From assembly GCF_905171765.1 (NCBI RefSeq), contig NC_053391.1, positions 686,831,257 to 686,895,256 on the forward strand: a stretch of DNA of 64,000 nucleotides, given 5' to 3'. Below the pieces are notes generated by a model. That model was not told the origin of the DNA. It saw nothing but the letters and a program-made list of their open reading frames with translations, and ran no database searches. The translations under genes were made by a program, and so were the position numbers. This document shows positions 22,241 to 34,244 of this stretch, in pieces (position 1 is the stretch's first letter; the number at the start of each line of letters is the position of its first letter). This DNA comes from Bufo bufo (Eukaryota > Chordata > Amphibia > Anura > Bufonidae).

Positions 22241-22775
22241 TTTGTATTCAAATACCCTTTTAATTGTGGACAAGTAATTTTATTTTATTTTTTTTTACTT
22301 TTTGCTATCTGTGATATTCCTAATATCCTATGAATTCTTGCAGTTCTGGATTTTAGCTACTACTGTAGTAGCCATCAGGGGAGTTATTGGTACAGTACCT
22401 CAGAATAGGGTATCTGCAAAGGGTTTATTGTTATATCATTATTTGGTTAAATGAAATGTATTTGCTGTATTTTCCTACTTAATTGTATTGTATGAATAGG
22501 TTGGGGTTAAACACGCTGACTGAGCCCCTTTATGATACCAGGAGATTGACCTGGGTCTGCCTCCTGGTTAGGGAAGTTCCTGTCGAGCCCCTTTGTGCTA
22601 CAGAGAACACCTATGTTGGGTGAGCTCCTCAGAAGTAGACCTCAGTTTGAGTACCATCATCTCTGAGACTACAGCTCCAATAGCGCTCCTGAGTGAGAGA
22701 AGGAAGATTAGAAGGTCCAGAATCTACAAGGCCATGCATTGGAGTCAGACAGCAAGGTACTGTGCGCAGTAAATT
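22241..22775. other. Stretch without a recognised gene
   Basis: AT-rich at first (22255-22480), then 22490-22770 with AGCCCCTTTATG and AGCCCCTTTGTG repeated words. Sequence near 22758 (GGTACTGTGCGCAG) resembles that just beyond the other side of the PLE (24787, AAGTACTGTGCACG). The PLE may therefore have landed in an older repeat. No gene is seen. Confidence 0.35.
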
Positions 22776-24753
22776 CAAGGTAGTCACACTTCAAAGCGTC
22801 CGAGTGCAAAATCAAGGAAAAACAGCAGCTCTATTCGTGTAGCTATGACAAAGACTTCCACCAGCAGGCAATCTCTAACAAACGAGTTCCTCCTGTGGAT
22901 TACAAAGTTGTGCTGCACATAGTGAAGTTCCACCAATCTTAATCTCTTAAATGTTTTTTTATATACACACAAGACTCGCTAAAATTCAGGCATCGAACAA
23001 TAAAATCTGTAGCAACGCCCGACCCGGGTTTCGCCAGAATAGCTTCGTCAGGGGCGACGAATGTCCCACCCTTCCTTGGGCGTTCCTTTATACCACGGAG
23101 GGAGCCGGGTAAGCACACCTCTTTCCTTATGTTAATACATTAGAATTTTAAAAACCTTCTCCATAAAATTCTCCATAAATATTCCAATCATTTTTCATGC
23201 ATAGAATTATAAACCATAATACCAACTTTTTTAAACAACCAGATGTTTTATATCACACATATCTTTTTTAGCGCTAACTCGATCCTATACACCACATATA
23301 CTTCTTTTCTTTCTTTACATTTCTATCCCTATTCACACTGCGGCAGGAACCGACTATTCAATCAGACATGGTTTCAAGTCAAAATCGACATTTAATCCGC
23401 TGGGTTGCAGTGAATCTAACCTGTAGATCCACTCAACCTCTCTGCGGTTAATGTTACTAACCGGATCTCCACCCCTCCAATTTTGAACCACCTTTTCCAA
23501 ACCCACGAACCAAAGCCCTCTTGGATCCTTATTATGACATCTTTTAAAGTGCATCGAGACGCTATGACTCTCCAGGCCTTTTTTTTATGTTGTTTATATG
23601 TTCTTGAAGCCGTGTTTTCAATTTACGTAGTGTCCCCCCTACATACAAATAATGGCAGGGACACTTTAGTAAATAAATCACCCCTGCATGTTCACAGCTT
23701 ATCTCTCCTTCGATATTATATTCTATACCATTTTCTGTAGTCACGTTTTGTATATTCCGACACTTCTTGTCCAATTTGGAGCGGTTTCTGCAAGCAATGC
23801 AGAAACCACACCATGTGAACTGGTTTCTAGTTTCTTTTTAATAGAAATATAGCTGTGCACCGGTGAGTTGCGTATATAGAATACTGGGTTTTTCTGGAAT
23901 TACGTTTCCCAAAATAGGATAATCTTTTAGGACCTTCCAATTTTTTCTTAACATTCTTCATTGGACCAGCAAGCGCACAAAATTGAGTAAAGAAAGTCAA
24001 CCTAAAATCTTTTTCTTTATTCTTTACATCTCTCTCCTTCTTATTCTCCTTTCTTCCATTGGCTCCCACTTCCTCATATATTTTTTGTATTTTTCTTTCA
24101 TCATACCCCTTTTCCTCAAACCATTTTCTTATCAGTTTACCCTGTTCCTCAGTCTTTTTTTATCAGTGCAATTCCTACAAATTCTCATCAGTTGGCCTTT
24201 TGGTATGTTTTCTAGCCAAGGTCCAAAATGACAGCTGGTTGTGTCAATGTAGCCACTGACATCCGTGGGCTTGAAATAGGTTTTAGTTTTCAGGGAGTTC
24301 CCTTCAATAAATATGGTAAGATCCAAGAAGTTAACCCTCTCCGCACTGATCTCACTAGTAAATACTAGGTTCAGATCTTTCATAAAGTTTCTCAACCCCT
24401 CCTCCTCCCCTTCCCAGATAATCAGACAATCATCTATGAATCTCTTCCATAAAATAAGCCTCCCTCCTGTCTGGTTCCTTTGCAACTCAGGTTTAATCCT
24501 TTCTTCCTCCCATGCCGACATAAAAACATTAGGAAAACTGGGGGCGAATTTCGATCTCCTGCCTATAAGAAACACCCTCAAACCAAAAATAATTGTTACT
24601 CAGATAAAAATCAAGACATTCACAGATAAAAACCCCTTGTTCTTCTGTCATCTCCAGATCTTTAATTAGCTGTTCCTTTACTGCTCGGATCCCTTCCCTA
24701 GATCTTTGGGGATAATAGTATAGAGAGATGAAACATCGGCTATGGAAAGCCAT
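22776..24753 (-). pseudogene. Penelope-like retroelement (Neptune-like), 5'-truncated
   Basis: Penelope-like elements encode a reverse transcriptase fused to a GIY-YIG endonuclease. Reading the minus strand from 24753: RT pieces (24753-24529; 24581-24132) include GGRLILWKRFIDDCLIIWEG with the FIDD catalytic motif, and ERVNFLDLTIFIEGN. The next piece (24069-23827) has FFTQFCALAGPMKNV. The endonuclease piece (23774-23562) has GVIYLLKCPCHYLYVGGTLR followed by KLKTRLQEHI, and a tail piece (23554-23354) has NINRREVEWIYRLDSLQPSG. These fall in several frames, so the gene is dead. The N-terminal part of the RT is missing. The untranslated 3' part (about 23350-22776) contains a hammerhead ribozyme motif. 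Confidence 0.88.
23016..23056 (-). ncRNA. Hammerhead ribozyme motif in the PLE
   Basis: On the minus strand the order is CGCCC (helix I), CTGACGA (conserved core box), an A, a short helix II GCT-ATTCT-GGC, GAAA (second core box), the self-complementary CCCGGG (helix III) and TC, then GGGCG, which closes helix I with CGCCC. The expected cut is after that C, between plus-strand positions 23021 and 23020. The loopless palindromic helix III matches the minimal hammerheads known in Penelope-like terminal repeats, which are thought to work as dimers. All core residues are present; the extra A beside helix II is the one irregularity. Confidence 0.8.
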
Positions 24754-24759
24754 GTTTCA

Positions 24760-25399
24760 TGTTGTACCGGACCATAGTGCTATAAAGTACTGTGCACGTT
24801 TACAGCAGAGAGTAACTTTGCTACTGTGAGAGGGAACATTGTAACGCTCCCTTCCACACTTTGAGATGGTTTGGCCAGTTGTATCCTGATTCTGTATCCA
24901 TCAGCCTTGGAATTACAGATCCTATACCAAAAACCTCAGAGAAGGAGTACCACAACCCCCATTATTACTACTATCTGTCCATACATTGCTATTGGGAAGA
25001 ACTTGTACTATGTTATGTGCTTTGGAACTGTGCCTTGATACTGTTGGATGTACTACTACTCCTATTCTGCACTTTAGCAAAGAGAGACATTTATTACAAC
25101 TGGCCTGGTCACTTCACCACTGCACCTATGCCTCCTGCCTTGCACGTTTACAAAACTTACAAAATCAAGGACACCCCAACTACCACCAGGCTAGCCCCAA
25201 CATCCGGGTGTGCCCTGAGGGAAGAAAGGGTGCACCCTCCTGTCACTTCATGGCACTGGGGGTGTATTGGTGTGAGGATTGCCATTGTGAAATAATCCCA
25301 GTCCCCAACAAATTATGGTCCTCCTGCTTCCCACACTTCCACGTGCTCTCTCTCCTGTTTTGACCTTATGCAAACTCTCTTCTTGAACCCTTATAATCT
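24760..25399. other. Stretch without a recognised gene
   Basis: A 144-codon open frame (24861-25295) and an overlapping one (24986-25363) run across it. They share no motif that I recognise and are rich in short TATTACTACTA runs. The segment ending near 25290 looks like part of an old LTR, but I cannot delimit it. Confidence 0.35.
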
Positions 25400-25572
25400 G
25401 CCTTTCACCCTCTCAACTCTGCAGAAACTTCCGTTACTAAAGTGTCTAACGATCTCCTGACAGCAAAAAGGAATGGCAAATATTCTCTACAGATTCTTCT
25501 GGATCTTTCTGCAGCATTTGATACGGTAGACCACAAACTTCTCCTCACCATGCTCCACTCAATTGGCCTTAA

Positions 25573-27900
25573 TCACTTCCAGACCTGGCCATTTACCCTC
25601 CTTCCTGACCAGGCCTAATTTAGCAAATCTGACGTGTCACTTTATGTGGTAATAACTTTGGAACGCTTTTACTTATCCAAGCCATTCAGAGATTGTTTTC
25701 TCGTGACACATTGTACTTCATGTTAATGGTAAATTTGAGTCAATATATGTTACCTTTATTTATAAAAAAAATCCAAAAGTTAACGAAAATTAAAAAAAAT
25801 TCACTGTTTTCTAAATTTGAATTTCTCAGCTTTCAAGACAGATAGTGATGCCTTATGAATTATTAATTAATTATCATTTCCCATATATCTACTTTATGTG
25901 GGCATCATTTTGGCAATGTAATTTTATTTTTTTTAGGACGTTTGAAGGTTTCGAATTTTTGAAGCAATTTTTGAAATTATTAAGAAAATTTCCAAAGCCA
26001 ACTTTTTTTAACCCCTTAAGGACCGGGCTCATTTTCACCTTAAGGACCAGGCCATTTTTTGCAAATCTGACCAGTGTCACTTTATGTGTGAATAACTTTA
26101 AAACACTTTTACTTATCCAGACCATTCTGATATTGTTTTTTCGTCACATATTGTGCTTCATGACACTGGTAAAATGGAGTCAAAAAAATTAAATTTTTAT
26201 TTATAAAAAAATACCAAATTTACCAAAAATTTGGAAAAAATAGCAACTTTTCCAAATTTCAATTTCTCTACTACTATAATACATAGTAATACCTCCAAAA
26301 ATAGTTATTCATTTACATTCTCCATATGTCTACTTCATGTTTGGATCTTTTTGTGAATGCCATTTTATTTTTTGGGGACGTTACAAGGCTTAGGAGTTTA
26401 GAAGCAAATCTGGAAATTTTTCAGAAAATTTCTAAAACCCACTTTTTCAGGACCAGTTCAGGTCTGAAGACACTTTGTGAGGCTTACATAATAGAAACCA
26501 CTCAAAAATGACCCCATTTTACAAACAACACCCCTCAAGGTATTCAAAACTGATTTTACAAACTTTGTTAATCCTTTAGGTGTTCCACAAGAATGAATTG
26601 AATATTGAGATAAAATTTCAAAATTTCACTTTTTTGCCAGATTTTCAATTTTCAATTTTTTTTTCCAGTTACAAAGCAAGGGTTAACAGCCAAACAAAAC
26701 TCAATATTTATGGCTCTGATTCTGTAGTTTACAGAAACACCCCATATGTGGTCGTAAACTGCTGTACGGGCACACGACAGGGCGCAGAAGGAAAGGAATG
26801 CCATACGGTTTTTGGAAGGCAGATTTTGCTGGACTGGTTTTTTGACACCATGTCCCATTCGAAGCCCCCCTGATGCACTCTAGAGTAGAAACTCCCAAAA
26901 AGTGACCCCATTTTAGAAACTGAAGGATAGGGTGGCTATTTTGTTGGTACTATTTTAGGGTACATATGATTTTTGTTTGCTCTATATTACACTTTTTGTG
27001 AGGCAAGTTAACAAGAAATAGCTGTTTTGGCACCGTTTTTATTTTTTGTTATTTACAAAATTCATCTGACAGGTTAGATCATGTGGTATTTTTATAGAGC
27101 AGGTTGTCACGGATGCGACAATACCAAATATGACTACTTTTTTTGGTTGTTTGTTTCAGTTTTACATAACAAAGCATTATTTTTTTTTCAAATGATTCTT
27201 TAGTGTCTCCACATTCTGAAAGCCATTGTTTTATTTATTTTTTGGGCGACTGTCTTGTGTAGGGGCTCATTTTTTTGGGATGAGATGACGGTTTGATTGG
27301 CACTATTTTGGGGTGCGTATGACTTTTTGATCGCTTGCTATTACACTTTTTGTGATGTAAGGTGACAAAAAATTGCTTTTTTTTCACCGTTTATTTTTTT
27401 AAATTTTTTACGGTATTCACCTGAGGGGTTAGCTCATGTGATATTTTTATAGAGCAGGTTATTACGTATGCGGCGATACCTAATATGTATACTTTTTTTA
27501 TTTATGTAAGTTTTACACAATGATTTCATTTTTTAAACCAAAAAAATTATGTTTTAAGGTCTCCATAGTCTGAGAGCCATAGTTTTTTCAGTTTTTGGGC
27601 GATTATCTTGGGTAGGGTATGATTTTTGCGGGATGAGATGATGGTTTGATTGGCACTATTTTGGGGTGTGTATGACTTTTTGATCGCTTGCTATTACACT
27701 TTTTGTGATGTAAGGTGACAAAAAATGGCTTTTTTTACACCGTTTTTATATATTTTTTTTACGGTATTCACCTGAGCGGTTAGGTAATGTGATATTTTTA
27801 TAGAGCAGGTTATTATGGACACAGCAATACCTAATATGTATACTATTTTGTATTTATGTAAGTTTTACACAATCATATTATTGTTTACACAATCAGTCTG
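25573..27900. repeat. AT-rich interspersed repeat with tandem sub-blocks
   Basis: Two related blocks about 440 bases apart share GTCACTTTATGTG, TAATAACTTT and CTTTTACTTATCCA (25635 and 26075). Further right, TTACACTTTTTGTG recurs at 26987, 27341 and 27693, giving a period of about 353 bases. Each such block also has ATTTTTATAGAGCAGGTTAT and CAATACCTAATATGTATACT or similar. No coding capacity is seen. It is familiar as an abundant anuran repeat type, but I cannot give its class. Confidence 0.75.
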
Positions 27901-27904
27901 TCCT

Positions 27905-27992
27905 ACAGGTGTAGCAGAGTTAACACACACATTTGGTGAATTATTACATTTAGTTAGCACGTTATGACTGTGACACAACCCTGCTACATCTG
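27905..27992. mobile_element. Small MITE, TGTAGCAGRGTTAAC family
   Basis: About 88 bases with ends GGTGTAGCAGAGTTAACACA and the complement of GATGTAGCAGGGTTGTGTC. Longer members of the family lie at 29002-29165 and 36881-37040. Confidence 0.65.
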
Positions 27993-29001
27993 TAAATCCT
28001 GGAGCCAGGCTCATTTATCTGCCCACCCACTAGACTGATGCTTCTAGCCTGTGCCAGTCACTTCACTGGTTGCCCATCCACCACAGAATACAGTTCAAAC
28101 ATTTCACCCTCACCCACAAAGCTCTCCACAGTGCTGCACCTCCATGCATCTCTTCCTTCATTTCCATCTACCACCCTACTCGTGCTCTCCATTCTTCCAG
28201 TAATCTTAGATAAATATCCAACATAATTCGTACCTCTCACTCCTGTCGTCAAGACTTTGCTCCAGCTTTACCTACTCCCTGGAATGCTCTGCCCTCGTAA
28301 AACTGGTCGAATCTCAACTTGCCTACCTTCAAATGTGCCTTAAAAACACATATTTTCATGCAGGCTTATCATAGTTCATAAACTGACCCTTCTCCTAGTA
28401 ACCACCCCCCAACTCTTATTCTTCAGACCTGAACTCGATCTTCTGACAGTAATGCCCACACACAAAGCACTAGCACATGCAGATCGGCTTACATCACTCC
28501 TTTTAGTACAAAGAAAGCTGTGCCTCTTCATATAACAATCAACTACTGTACCTTTTGTGTCTCCCACCACTTCCTCATAGAATGTAAGCTCTTGCGAGCA
28601 GGATCCTCACTCCTAGTGTTTTAGTTGTATATTAGCCGGTAACTTTGTGATGTTTTTTGTTTTGTTCATGAACCCTCTGAATTGTAAAGTGCTGTGGAAT
28701 ATGGCAGAGCTATATAAAGATTATTATTACTATCACTCTCATCCTCCATTTGCTCTTCCTGGGCTCACTGCACTAGTGTCTCAAAAGATTTGGTGCCCAA
28801 GCCCCACTGCTATGTGTTCCATTTTTTAACCAACCCTCATAGTCATATTTGGTCAATATTACACTGAACACTATTATCACGTCTGATATGGCAGGTAACT
28901 CCACTCCAATATCTCCCTGGTCTGCCAATCAACAACAGGATTATGCGCTATCATCCAGGGAAGACCTAATACCATAAGAGTGGGAAGACCTTTATGGACA
29001 T

Positions 29002-29165
29002 ACAGATGTAGCAGGGTTAACATACAAGCTCTTACCTCAAATTTCTTAACTCAGAGTTATCTTGAAACAAAAGCCATTGAAAAGCAATTGAAGGTGTTTG
29101 CTTAACGCATTTAGTTTATATAACACGTCTCATAAAGCATGCGTGTTAACTCTACTACATCTGTA
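29002..29165. mobile_element. MITE, TGTAGCAGRGTTAAC family
   Basis: Ends ACAGATGTAGCAGGGTTAAC and the complement of ACAGATGTAGTAGAGTTAAC. The interior shares GAAACAAAAGCCATTGAAAA and GCAATTGAAGGTGTTTGCTT with the copy at 36881-37040. The two copies lie in direct orientation on either side of the BEL region, but I do not think they are its LTRs, because a third copy occurs elsewhere. Confidence 0.7.
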
Positions 29166-29560
29166 GCAAGAAATAAACTCCATTATGGAGGGCCCTCACC
29201 CAAAGATGTATGTTATGTACAATGTGTGTCAGGTTCCCCTGAGTAGGAGGAGCAGAGTCGATGGCGAATATGGGGATTGATCTAGATAAAGGACTAAAAG
29301 AAAAACCCAGAGTCCGAGCGAATCGGGCATCCACCATATTGACCCCAGCCCCACTGGCCAACTACCATAGCTGGCAAAACAAACTGAGACATTTGTATGG
29401 AGGAGATGTATACACCCAGGTTGTCATCCTCCGCACAACCTGGGGTCAGTAGTTCTGGCAGTTGTTTCTTTTTGGGTACGGATGGACAAGCTCCAATAAC
29501 ATGACTCCTCTGACCACAGAAAAACCAGACCCCAGTCTTACGACGAACCCCAGGAGGGGT
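29166..29560 (-). pseudogene. Ty3/gypsy gag-protease fragment
   Basis: Reading the minus strand: FFCGQRSHVIGACP is a gag zinc knuckle (C-X2-C-X4-H-X4-C) whose first cysteine is lost. After a gap, in another frame, ASGAGVNMVDARFARTLGF and IPIFAIDSAPPTQGNLTHI follow. These match the retroviral-type aspartic protease region of gypsy elements, with the SGA active-site context partly kept. Only about 130 codons remain and no polymerase is present. It is cut on the right by a Tc1 end (29562) and on the left by the MITE at 29165. Confidence 0.72.
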
Positions 29561-29561
29561 C

Positions 29562-29794
29562 AAGAGAATGCCAAGAGTGTGCAAAGCAGTAATCAAAGCA
29601 AAAGGTGGCTACTTTGAAGAACCTAGAATATGACATATTTTCAGTTGTTTCACACTTGTTTGTTATGTATATATTTCCACATGTGTTAATTCATAGTTTT
29701 GATGCCTTCAGTGTGAATCTACAATTTTCATAGTCATGAAAATAAAGAAAACTCTTTGAATGAGAAGGTGTGTCCAAACTTTTGGTCTGTACTG
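29562..29794 (+). mobile_element. Right end of a Tc1-like element, family III
   Basis: Begins with the last transposase codons (RVCKAVIKAKGGYFEEPRI, stop near 29632). The terminal repeat follows, containing GTGTGTCCAAACTTTTGGTC and ending TGTACTG next to TA (29795-29796). The rest of the element is absent, so this is a solitary end abutting the BEL fragment. Confidence 0.78.
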
Positions 29795-32700
29795 TATGTT
29801 CTGTGGAGAGAACCACTCCATACACAAGTGCCAACAATTGAAGGAGAAGGAAAGGCCATGTTGCTAAGGAGTGTTAGACCATGTTGCTAAGGAGTGTTAG
29901 AAAAAGTCCACATGCAGCATTTGCAAAGGACGCCATCCTACACCACTACATGAAGAACATCCAAAGAAAGATAAATCCTCAATACCTAAAGATACTGAGG
30001 AAGAAAAGAACGTATCGGTATTCTCTTGCAGAGTGAGGGAAGGAGAAAGCGACGGCACATCAATGGTTGTACCAGTGTGCATTACAAATCCTAAAAGGAG
30101 GAACAAGAAGGTATACACCTGTGCACTACTGGATGCCCAGAGTGATGTCACCTTCATTGATAAAGAAATCTGCAAGAAATTTCAAGTGGCTACAGAACCA
30201 GTGAAGCTTAAACTCACCACAATGACAGGGAGAGACACATTAGTGAACAGTCAAAGGGTCAAAGGACTGAGAGTTAAAGGACTTTATTCAAACTTTACAT
30301 TAGATCTACCTCCAGCTTATACAAAAGACGATATACCTCTAGATCGAGATCGCATACCTACCTGTGAAACAGCCAATAAATGGGAACACCTATCTGTCAT
30401 ATCTCATGAAATGTCCCCGCTGAAGGAGTTTGGTGTTGGACTGTTGATAGGCTACGATTGTCCCGAAGCATTGGTACCACAAAGGGTAATCACAGGAGGA
30501 AAGGGTGAACCCTCCACTCTTCAAACTGATCTAGGATGGGGTGTTGTTGGAAGAAAACAGTAGATCACAAACTCAAGACAGGTGACAGGATTCGAATATC
30601 TGTCCAAGAGTTACCAACTGTCCAGCAAAAGTAAGCAAGATCCTTGAATCCGACTTTGCAGACATAACTAAAGAAAAGAGTGTATACCAAGAAGACATAA
30701 AGTTCGTACACACTCTAGAAGAAAGTATTCAGCAGAATCAACAAGGTCATCTTGAAATGTCCTTACTTTTTAGAGAACGACCTCGTCTGCCAAATAACAG
30801 AAATCTTGCCCTAGCAAGGTTGAAATGTTCGAAGAAAAGGATGGGAAGAGATCCCAAACTGAAGAATGATTATTTGAAATTCATGTAAGGCATCCTTGAA
30901 GAAGGACATGCAGAGAGAGTTAATAAACAACCTAAAGAAGGAGAAGTCTGGCACATCCCACATCAAGGTGTTTACCACTCAAAGAAACCAGATAAGATTA
31001 GAGTAGTATTCGATTGCTCAGCAAAGTTTAATGGTGTTGCATTAAATGATCATCTACTAAAAGGACCAGATCTTACAAACACTCTGCCTGGAGTACTCTG
31101 TAGATTCATAAAGTATCCCATAGCGGTCATGTGTGACGTTGAAAAGATGTTCCACCAGTTTCATGTGAAAAATGAAGATAGAGACTTCCTGAGGTTGCTA
31201 TGGTGGGACGACGGAGATACAGATTCAGAGCCAGCAGAATACAGAATGAAAGTACACCTGTTTGGAGCAGCATCGTCTCCAGGTTGCGCCAATTATGGTA
31301 TGAAGTACCTGGCCAATTAGATTGAAAAAGATTGCCCATCAGCAGCAAATTTTCTAAAGAAAAACTTTTATGTAGATGATGGTCTCATAAGTCTAGAGTC
31401 TACAGAATCTGCAATCAAACTAGTGAAGGATTATTGGCCCAGTAATCCTCAGAGCAAAAGAAATACTACAAGAATTATGCAGACAGAAGTTGGGATGAGA
31501 CGAGCCCATACCTGAAAAATTGAGGCCAAGGTGGGAGAGTTGGATAAGACACTTGCAAAACTTGAGAGAAGTTCGGATACCCAGATGTTTTGTACCTCAT
31601 AATTTCGGAAAGTACAACAAAATAGAACTTTAGCATTTTTCAGATGCCAGTAGTTATGGTTATGGTCAGTACTCCTACATCAGAGTGATAGGAGAAGAAA
31701 AGATACACTATGCCCTGGTTATTGGGAAGGCCAGAGTTGCACCTACCAGTATTAAGACAATACCAATACTTGAACTGACAGCAGCCATAGTTTCAGCATC
31801 AGTAAGCAAGTTTCTGAGAGAAGAGTTTGAATAAAAAATAGATGAAGAATTTTTTTGGACAGACTCGCAAGTTGTCCTAGGATTCATAAACAACGATGCT
31901 CGAAGATTCCATAGCTTTGTCGCCAACAGAGTTGAGAAAATTCAGGAAATAACAAATCCGGAACATTGGCATCACATTGACACGAAGCATAACACAGCAG
32001 ATCATGCTTCAAGAGGCCTGAATGTAACAGAATTAAAAAATGTAAATTGGTTCACAGGCCCACAGTTCCTTTGGGAAAAGGAAATCACGCCCAGTAAAGG
32101 TTACACAGAATTGTCTATGGGTGATCCAGAAGTAAAAGTTGTACAAACATTGAGCACTGCTGCCAAGTGTCAAGATGACATACTTGAAAGACTAGCCAGA
32201 TGTTCAAAATGGAATACGGTCATAAATGTATTCAACGTTTAGCAAAGGGAATCAGCAAGAAGGAATTGTTGAATGTAGAGGAAAGAATGAAAGCTGAAAA
32301 AACATAAGACTTATTCAACAGAGATTCTACAGGGAAGAGTTAAAGAGACTTAGTCAAGAACCTAAAAGGCTGTTTGAAAGAAGGTGGTTACTGGATAGTG
32401 AAAGGAAGCAAAGTTATAACAAAGTATATAAGTAAATGTGTAGTCTGCAGAAAGGCACGTAGACCTACCGAAGAACAAAGAATGCCAGATTTACCAGCAG
32501 ATCGTGTAAACCATCACCACCATTTCTTTATAGCGGAATGGATTGTTTTGACCCATTCATCACCAAACAGAACCACAAGGAGTACAAGAAATATGGACTA
32601 ATATTTACATGTCTGAGCTCCAGAGCAATTCACCTGGAAATGTTAGAGGATATGTCAACTGACGCATTCATCAACGCCTTGAGATGTTTCATAGCCATTA

Positions 32701-34244
32701 GAAGTACTGTCAGAGAGCTTAGATCTGACAAAGGATCTAATTTTGTCGGAGCAAAGAGTGAATTTAAGAATTGAAGAAAGATCAATAAAGAAAAAGTAAC
32801 TGAGTATTTGTTAGAGAAACAGTGTGATTTTCACATGAATGCTCCACATGCAAGCCATACAGGAGGAGTTTGGGAAAGACAAATCAGAACTGTAAGAAAT
32901 GTGTTAAGTTCAGTGTTGAAAAGGAATGCTGGAAGAATAGATGATGCTTCACTTAGGACCCTATTCTATAAAGTAATTGTAAGGGAGTCTGCGGTTTTGG
33001 TTCCCTTGCGGGCAGATACGGTGGGGCGTCCGCATGGGCGCCAGAGGGGAGGGCCGCGGGGATCTCTGAGGCAGACTTGCCGGGCTGATGGCAATACATC
33101 GCGGCCGGTCCTGCCTCGGTGTCTCCTGCAATCCCGTGCCCGTGCCGAGTCTGTTGGGCGTCCACGTGCACGCCCAAGGGGTGATTCGCAAAGGAATGCG
33201 CGGCCAAGTGTGCGTGCATCTTATGCACTACGTTGGCCACTGGCAGGTAAAGCATCTGTGCACAAATTCAAAGTTGATTAGGGATTTGCTGCACAGGTGC
33301 TAATGAGTAGGATTATCGCATGACCTATGAAGTTCTGACAAGCAGCACTCTGTTATTGGCCAGCAGGTGTTTAAAAGGTGATCTCCCTGGCTGATCAGTG
33401 CTCACTGTTGTCTCTACAACTTGGGAGTATGCTGGTTCAGAGTCACTAAGTTTGTTCCATGCATGAACTCTGTGTGTCTCCATCTAGTGAATGCCTCTGG
33501 AAACCTCGTCTCTGCTCTACAGTTGCACCGTGTGTGGCCTCGGATCGGACCTTGGATACTTCACCGTCTCATCCTTAGGTATTTGGTTTCACGGACTCTT
33601 CTGTATGAACTTTAGCCTGGTCTGGCTTTTCTCTGACGTTTTCCCACAGAGGTTATTATTTGGAATACGTTATTTCTGTATGATTTCTGGCTTTGACTTT
33701 ACTGCTGTGTTTTCAATAAATCCACGTTTGTTCAGATCTTTGCCTGGTTGCTTGGGGTTCTGCAGCATTACAGTAATGTCTATTGTTAACAGTCATCCAC
33801 TTACAGTTGATAACATCAAGTTTGGGCCCTTTAACTCCCAACCATCTACTTCACCTTAAGTCTGATTACATACAGCCACCAACTGGCAAGTTCACCAAAG
33901 AGGATTTATATGCTAAAAGGAGATGGCAAAGAGTTCAATATCTATCAGATCAGTTTTGGAATAGATGGTGGAAAGAGTACTTAGCCAATCTTATGCTAAG
34001 AAGTAAATGGCGAACACCCAGAAGAAATGTCCAAGTTGGTGACATAGTGTTAGTGAAAGAAGAAGATTTACCTAGAAGTCAGTGGAAATGGGCCAAAGTT
34101 CTAGAAGTTGAAAAAGATGAAGACAAACCAGTAAAAAGAGTGTTGTTACAAATAGGAGACTCAAAACCTGACAAAAAAAGAAAAACGTCTCACTATTCCA
34201 CTCAAGTTGGAACGTCTTATACAGAAGTTAGTTGTTCTACTTGA
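29795..34244 (+). pseudogene. BEL/Pao retrotransposon gag-pol remnant
   Basis: An old LTR retrotransposon of the BEL/Pao class, decayed by stops and frameshifts. In order: gag zinc knuckle FCGENHSIHKC and CSICKGRHPTPLH (29798-29955); aspartic protease with YTCALLDAQSDVTFID (about 30115-30165); reverse transcriptase with KIRVVFDCSAKFNGVALND (about 30985-31050), MFHQFHVKNEDRDFLRLLWW and NFYVDDGL (about 31360-31385); RNase H with DASSYGYGQ (31643-) and FFWTDSQVV; integrase zinc region ISKCVVCRKARRPTEEQRMP (about 32430-32490), catalytic core with FTCLSSRAIHLEM, RSDKGSNFVGAKSE and SHTGGVWERQIRT; and a C-terminal domain ending near 34240. Stops include 31318 and 31832. The integrase region is cut by an LTR at 32978-33772. 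The 5' gag and 5' LTR are missing. Confidence 0.9.
32978..33772 (+). mobile_element. Solo LTR inside the BEL integrase region, 795 bp
   Basis: Begins TGTAAGGGAGTCTGCGG and ends GCATTACA. It is flanked by GTAAT at 32973-32977 and 33773-33777, a perfect 5-bp target duplication. BEL coding sequence continues in register on both sides. A TTTAAAAGG box near 33370 and an AATAAA at 33715-33720 fit an LTR promoter and poly(A) signal in plus orientation. No coding sequence. Class is probably gypsy (inference). Confidence 0.88.

Larger units (their letters stand above)
25400..28735 (+). pseudogene. L2-like LINE fragment split by an AT-rich repeat
   Basis: Left piece 25400-25572 encodes [20 protein letters not shown] and [17 protein letters not shown], the reverse-transcriptase region around the first catalytic aspartate. 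Right piece (about 28000-28735) encodes SLHWLPIHHRIQFKHFTLTH, APALPTPWNALP and the 3' UTR. It ends TGTAAAGTGCTGTGGAATAT, then TATATAAAGATTATTATTAC, the typical L2-type tail that precedes short tandem trinucleotides. Most of the protein is absent and stops are frequent. The 2.3-kb gap is filled by an AT-rich repeat and a small MITE. Confidence 0.78.

Noticed and set aside
20960..22273. Minus-strand frames with repeated TYITYPVLILSYILYYTPEL
   Set aside because: They follow the 92/97-bp tandem repeat exactly, including its block duplication, and have no start or domain context.
24861..25295. 144-codon open frame as a gene
   Set aside because: No recognisable motif, an overlapping frame of similar length, and low-complexity tyrosine and leucine runs.
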